A stretch of 8,331 bases of DNA from NCBI RefSeq assembly GCF_004138495.1, contig NZ_ML142849.1, positions 604,644-612,974 on the forward strand, given 5' to 3'. The notes under the pieces were generated by a model. The model made no database searches, was not told where the DNA came from, and was given only the letters and a program-made list of their open reading frames with translations. This stretch comes from Phytoactinopolyspora endophytica (GTDB lineage: Bacteria; Actinomycetota; Actinomycetes; Jiangellales; Jiangellaceae). Shown one piece after another: positions 4,775 to 8,331 of this stretch (within the stretch, counting starts at the first letter, position 1; every line of letters begins with the position of its first letter). A program made the position numbers and the translations under genes.

Positions 4775-7702
4775 ATGAACGCGTACCAACGCACGACGAG
4801 AGCAACCGGTCTCAACCGATTGTCCCGACGACACCTGATCCTTGGCGCCGGCGCCGTCACGGCGGGGAGCGTCCTGGCCCCATACGGCCTGCTCGGCGTA
4901 TCCACTGCCCGGGCCGCCGATGACGACCAGTACGACGCACTGCTGGCGACCTGGGTCAACCTGCTCACCGGCGGCGACTTCGACGGCTCCGATCCCGACT
5001 TCGGGGCCGTCGTGGACCGGCTCGACGATGGTGTGGCGTCCTCCATCGAGCTGATCGATCGCTCCGCCGACCGGCCCGGCGTGTTCACGGACATGCCGTT
5101 CATCGAGGACGGCACCCTGGAAGGGTCGAGCCGCATTCCGCTGACACTGAGCAGACTCCAGCAGATGGCGACCGCGATGCGCACCCCAGGGTCCCGTTTC
5201 AAGGGCGATCCCGACGTGCTCGCGGACGTCCTGGCCGGCATGGACACCACCAATCGACTGATCTTCCACGCCGGCCGGGACGAGTTCGGCAACTGGTACC
5301 ACTGGGAGATCAGCGGACCGAACGCGCTGATGAACACCTGTGCGCTGGTGTACGAGCACGTCCCCGCGGAAGCGCTGCAGCGCTACATCGAGACCGTCGA
5401 CCACTTCATCCCGGACCCGCACTACCAGTACATCGACGAACGCCGGAAGCTCTCGACCGGCTCGAACCGCATGTGGCTGTGCGAGGCGGTGGCGATCCGC
5501 GGCATCGTCGGACGCAACGAGGAGCGCATCACCCGCGCGCGGGACGGGCTCACCGACGTCTTCGTCTACGTCAATGGCGGGGACGGGCTCTACCGGGACG
5601 GATCGTATCTCTTCCACGCCGGCATTCCGTACACCGGCAGTTACGGCGTGTCTTTCGTCAACCGGTTCTCCAACCAGTTGGTGCTGTACGCCGGCTCGCC
5701 CTGGGATATCGGGAGCGCGGAGCGGGAGTTCGCGTTCAACGCCGTGGATCTCATGCTGGCGCCGGTGGTGTACGACAACCAGCTGCTCGACTGTATCCGG
5801 GGCCGGTCGATCTCTCGTTCCGCGGGCGACCACGGTGGCGGCCACCACGTGTCGGAGATCGTGCTCCGGCTGGCGCAGGCGGCCGACGACGACACCGCGG
5901 CGCGCTGGCGGGCGATGGTCAAGGGCTGGATCGAGCGCGACACGTACGACGACCCGCTCGGCGACGCGTCGATCCAACGGCTGGCGCTCTTCAAGGAGCT
6001 GCTGGCCGACGGGTCCGTGCAGCCGGCGCCGGAACCGGTCAACCACAAGCTGTTCGCCCAGATGGCCCGCGCCATCCACCGCAGAGACGGCTGGGCGTAC
6101 GCGATCGCCATGTGCAGCGCCCGAGTCGGCCGCTACGAGGTCGCCAGCGGCCGGGAGAACGTCAAGGGCTGGCACACCGGCGAGGGCATGACGTACCTGT
6201 ACAACGCGGACAACGGCCAGTTCATGGACGGCTTCTGGCCAACTGTCGACCCCTACCGGCTGCCCGGCATCACGGTCGACACCCGCCGCCTCGAGGAGAT
6301 GGTCGGAGTCCGTTCCCGGCCGGACAGCCGGTGGGTCGGCGGCTCGGTGCTGAACGACGAGTTCGCAGCGGTCGGCATGGAGCTCAACGCGATGGAGTCG
6401 TCGCTGCGCGCCAAGAAGTCCTGGTTCTGCCTCGACGACCGCGTCGTCGCCCTCGGCGCGGGCATCACCGGCGGAGGCGGCCACATCGCCGAAGCCGTCG
6501 CCGACGCCCACGTCAACGCCGGCAACAAGGCCGACGACAACTTCGGCTCGGACAACCGGCTGCTGGTAAAGAAGGGCAGCCAGAACGTCACCCGGGAGGC
6601 CTACTTCGCCTTCGACCTCACCGACCTACCATCCGAGGTGGTCAAGGCCAGCCTGCACGTCTACGCACAAGTACAGGACTCCGGCGGCAACGAGACCGAC
6701 ATCGACGCGCACGGCGTCCTGGACTCGTGGGACGAGTCCACCCTGACCTGGAACACCAAGCCGGACACCGGCCCGCGGCTCGGCTCCGCGCGTGTGGACG
6801 AGCATCGTCGGTGGCGGGTCATCGACGTCACGTCGCACGTCCTCGAAGAGCTCGCCGCCGGGAATGACCGGGTCAGCCTCGCACTGAAGCAGGACCCGCC
6901 GGACGGCTCCGGGCTCAGCGTCTGGGTGGCCAGCACGGAGTACAGCTCCTACGCCTACGACCCGTACCTGTACCTGACGCTCACCGAACCCACGGAGACG
7001 GTGGAGACCGTCGTCGAAAACCGCAACCTGCACGCCGACGGCACGAACACGCTCACTGTCGACGGCGAACGTCAACCGACGACGCAGGGGTGGAGCGCCC
7101 GGTTCGACGGCGCGCGCTGGGCGCATCTGGAGGGCGTGGGCGGCTACCTGTTCCCCGGCGGAGCGACGCTGCACGCGCTGCGCGAGGAGCGGACCGGCAG
7201 CTGGCAGGACATCGGCAACGGCGACCCCGACCCGATCACCCGGCGCTACCTCACGCTGTGGTTCGACCATGGCGCCGATCCCGACGCCGCGTCGTACGCG
7301 TACGTCCTGCTACCCGGCGTCTCGGCGGAACGCACTGCGGAGATCGCGGCCGATCCGGGGACGGAGATCGTGACCAACGCTGGTGACGCACAGGTGGTCC
7401 GAGTACCGCGTCTCGGTGTCACAGCAGCCAACTTCTGGCGCGCCGGCACGGAGCGGAAGATCACCGTCGAGCAGCCGTGCTCGGTCATGATCTCCGAACG
7501 GGCGGGCACGCTCACTGTCGCCGTTTCCGACCCCACCCACCTGCAGGATTCACTGTCCATCGAGCTGGAACACGCAGGCTACCGCGACTGGACCGGAGAC
7601 GACACGGTCACCGTCGACGACACGCAGCCCGCCATCCGGCTGCGGGTGGACACCAGCGACGCGGACGGCAGGACCCACCAGGCCACCTTCCGCCGCTCCT
7701 AG
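4775..7702 (+). CDS. Secreted polysaccharide lyase family 8 enzyme with an internal DNRLRE/CBM96-like domain
   Basis: This 975-residue exported lyase is a paralogue of the upstream gene. It has a Tat signal SRRHLILGAG (residues 17-26), with likely cleavage after ARA at residue 47. The toroid domain holds NWYHWEI (173-179), TGSNR with Asn231, and H...YTGSYG with His281 and Tyr290, the same catalytic Asn-50-His-9-Tyr spacing as in characterised PL8 enzymes. The arginine motif RGRSISR (342-348) is intact. The beta-sandwich domain has GRENVKGWHTGEGMTYLYN (460-478) and DPYRLPGITVD. Just after the strand VVALGAGITGGGG (ending at 569), the PL8 fold is interrupted by a separate module of about 165 residues. 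It resumes at VETVVENRNL (from 743) and runs to the normal C-terminal domain. The extra module explains nearly all of the length difference from the 813-residue paralogue. The role is extracellular beta-elimination of a uronate polysaccharide, with the insert probably binding substrate. It ends ten bases before a perfect hairpin. Confidence 0.93.
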   Translation: MNAYQRTTRATGLNRLSRRHLILGAGAVTAGSVLAPYGLLGVSTARAADDDQYDALLATWVNLLTGGDFDGSDPDFGAVVDRLDDGVASSIELIDRSADRPGVFTDMPFIEDGTLEGSSRIPLTLSRLQQMATAMRTPGSRFKGDPDVLADVLAGMDTTNRLIFHAGRDEFGNWYHWEISGPNALMNTCALVYEHVPAEALQRYIETVDHFIPDPHYQYIDERRKLSTGSNRMWLCEAVAIRGIVGRNEERITRARDGLTDVFVYVNGGDGLYRDGSYLFHAGIPYTGSYGVSFVNRFSNQLVLYAGSPWDIGSAEREFAFNAVDLMLAPVVYDNQLLDCIRGRSISRSAGDHGGGHHVSEIVLRLAQAADDDTAARWRAMVKGWIERDTYDDPLGDASIQRLALFKELLADGSVQPAPEPVNHKLFAQMARAIHRRDGWAYAIAMCSARVGRYEVASGRENVKGWHTGEGMTYLYNADNGQFMDGFWPTVDPYRLPGITVDTRRLEEMVGVRSRPDSRWVGGSVLNDEFAAVGMELNAMESSLRAKKSWFCLDDRVVALGAGITGGGGHIAEAVADAHVNAGNKADDNFGSDNRLLVKKGSQNVTREAYFAFDLTDLPSEVVKASLHVYAQVQDSGGNETDIDAHGVLDSWDESTLTWNTKPDTGPRLGSARVDEHRRWRVIDVTSHVLEELAAGNDRVSLALKQDPPDGSGLSVWVASTEYSSYAYDPYLYLTLTEPTETVETVVENRNLHADGTNTLTVDGERQPTTQGWSARFDGARWAHLEGVGGYLFPGGATLHALREERTGSWQDIGNGDPDPITRRYLTLWFDHGADPDAASYAYVLLPGVSAERTAEIAADPGTEIVTNAGDAQVVRVPRLGVTAANFWRAGTERKITVEQPCSVMISERAGTLTVAVSDPTHLQDSLSIELEHAGYRDWTGDDTVTVDDTQPAIRLRVDTSDADGRTHQATFRRS
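6488..6982 (+). other. Inserted DNRLRE/CBM96-like carbohydrate-binding domain within the second PL8 protein
   Basis: Residues about 572-736 of the second lyase match the pattern of DNRLRE (CBM96-type) beta-sandwich domains. They show ADAHVN at the start, NFGSDNRLLVK (589-599), a REAYFAFDL strand (Arg607 to Leu615), DSWDESTLTWN (Trp652, Trp659), IDVTSHV (Asp684 to Thr686), and a closing PYLYLTL strand. The paralogue has only SADHH at the same place between its GISGG and VETILENR segments, so the module sits in a surface loop between two strands of the PL8 sandwich. CBM96 was first characterised as an alginate-binding module; many DNRLRE domains have no known ligand. The boundaries are set by comparison with the paralogue and are good to a few residues. 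Confidence 0.82.
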
Positions 7703-7711
7703 CCAATCTCG

Positions 7712-7766
7712 CCATGATCATGAGCACTAACCGTGCTATTTACACGGTTAGTGCTCATGATCATGG
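7712..7766. terminator. Perfect 24-base-pair hairpin between convergent genes (copy 2 of the repeated palindrome)
   Basis: The arms 7712-7735 and 7743-7766 are exact reverse complements around a seven-base A/T-rich loop (7736-7742). The hairpin starts ten bases after the TAG of the second lyase and ends 14 bases before the stop of the convergent oxidoreductase gene, the expected place for a bidirectional terminator. No T-tract follows on either strand. The left arm matches the left arm of copy 1 at 21 of 23 bases. Two of the differing positions are changed on both arms so that pairing is kept. Confidence 0.65.
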
Positions 7767-7780
7767 AGCGCGCGGAACTG

Positions 7781-8221
7781 TCAGCTGTCCTTCGGCGTCA
7801 GCACGAAGACAGGGATGACCCGCGACGTCTTCTTCTCGTAGTTGGCATAGTCCGGCCAGACCTCGACGGCGCGCTCCCACCACAGGGCCCGCTCCTCGCC
7901 GACGACCTCACGCGCCTCGTAGTCCTTCTTGACCGAGCCGTCCTGCAGCTCGACGTGCCGATGCTCGACGAGGTTGTAGTACCAGACGGGATGCTTGGGC
8001 GCGCCGCCGAGCGACGCGACCACGGCGTACTCGCCGTCGTGCTCGACCCGCATCAACGCGGTCTTGCGAAGCTTTCCGGTCTTCGCTCCGACGGACGTCA
8101 GCACGATCACGGGACGGCCCTGGAGCGTGCCGCCCTTCTCCCCATCGGTCTGTTCATAGAGCTCGGCCTGGTTGCGAGCCCAATCGGAAGTACTCGGTTC
8201 GTATACACCTTCAAGTGGCAT
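7781..8221 (-). CDS. Nitroreductase family deazaflavin (F420)-dependent oxidoreductase, Ddn-like
   Basis: This is a 146-residue single-domain split-barrel protein of the family that includes mycobacterial Ddn, which uses reduced coenzyme F420 to reduce quinones and nitro compounds. The family motifs are clear: [20 protein letters not shown] (residues 35-54), whose basic residues lie in the cofactor-binding stretch, then [20 protein letters not shown] (64-83) and the following strand with VELQDG. The C-terminal [19 protein letters not shown] segment is also typical. No signal peptide or membrane segment is seen. ATG at 8221 is the only reasonable start: an in-frame stop lies upstream at 8297-8299, with no other start codon between. 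The ribosome site is weak (only AGG in GCAGGC). The gene runs against the lyases and shares the hairpin at 7712-7766 with them, so it is probably a separate unit with no role in polysaccharide use. The physiological substrate is unknown. Confidence 0.94.
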   Translation of the reverse strand: MPLEGVYEPSTSDWARNQAELYEQTDGEKGGTLQGRPVIVLTSVGAKTGKLRKTALMRVEHDGEYAVVASLGGAPKHPVWYYNLVEHRHVELQDGSVKKDYEAREVVGEERALWWERAVEVWPDYANYEKKTSRVIPVFVLTPKDS

Positions 8222-8296
8222 GCCTGCGGCAACAAACGCCGACGGTGTCCCTATTCCACCCGACCAAACGAGCCTGCGTCGGTCGGCCCGGGCCGG

Positions 8297-8331
8297 TCAC
8301 CACGGAACGTCCGCGCCGTCCCAGAGGGTGA
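8297..8331 (-). CDS. Possible C-terminal tail of a gene extending beyond the window
   Basis: Reading the minus strand from the window edge, the frame gives TLWDGADVPW and then TGA at 8299-8297. This looks like a plausible protein C-terminus and would place a same-strand gene 75 bases upstream of the F420-type oxidoreductase. Ten codons are too few to identify a family or to rule out chance. The gap 8222-8296 shows no convincing promoter. Confidence 0.25.
   Translation of the reverse strand, partial: TLWDGADVPW

Noticed and set aside
2489..6511. Long minus-strand open frames (743 and 584 codons) opposite the two lyases
   Set aside because: They mirror the coding frames of two well-supported PL8 genes, lack recognisable domains, and arise from the codon bias of the sense strand.
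2264..7702. The two lyases as a recent duplication or assembly artefact
   Set aside because: The proteins differ widely outside the catalytic motifs and one carries an extra domain, so the duplication, if local at all, is old.
2166..7766. The hairpin pair as terminal inverted repeats of an insertion sequence
   Set aside because: No transposase or integrase lies between them, each copy is itself a complete hairpin rather than one half of an inverted pair, and the flanking bases show no target duplication.

Overview
The window reads as chromosomal DNA from a high-GC Gram-positive bacterium (Actinomycetota). Three things point there: strong G/C preference at third codon positions, twin-arginine (Tat) export signals on every predicted secreted protein, and a deazaflavin (F420)-dependent nitroreductase-family protein, a family concentrated in this phylum. 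The genus cannot be fixed from the sequence.

Layout. Positions 1-330 hold the 3' end of a peptide/oligosaccharide-type ABC transporter ATPase. After 25 bases comes the family 5 solute-binding lipoprotein of the same system (356-2158), and a long hairpin (2166-2220) follows its stop codon. Two same-strand genes for secreted polysaccharide lyase family 8 (PL8) enzymes come next, 69 bases apart (2264-4705 and 4775-7702). A second hairpin of almost the same sequence (7712-7766) lies after the second lyase and separates it from a convergent gene for a small F420-type oxidoreductase (7781-8221, minus strand). The last 35 bases may be the tail of another minus-strand gene.

How the genes may work together. 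The PL8 enzymes would cut a uronic-acid-containing polysaccharide (hyaluronan, chondroitin, xanthan or polymannuronate are the known PL8 substrates) outside the cell by beta-elimination. The neighbouring ABC importer would then bind and take up the unsaturated oligosaccharides. The permease genes are presumably upstream of the window. No unsaturated glucuronyl hydrolase, sulfatase, isomerase or regulator is visible here, so the substrate is not determined.

The most notable points are these. (1) The second lyase has an extra module of about 170 residues, of the DNRLRE/CBM96 type, spliced into the middle of its PL8 beta-sandwich domain rather than added at an end. (2) The two lyases keep the same Asn-His-Tyr catalytic spacing but differ at an arginine motif and in the substrate-cleft region, suggesting a division of labour. 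(3) Two related hairpins with compensatory base changes bracket the lyase pair.
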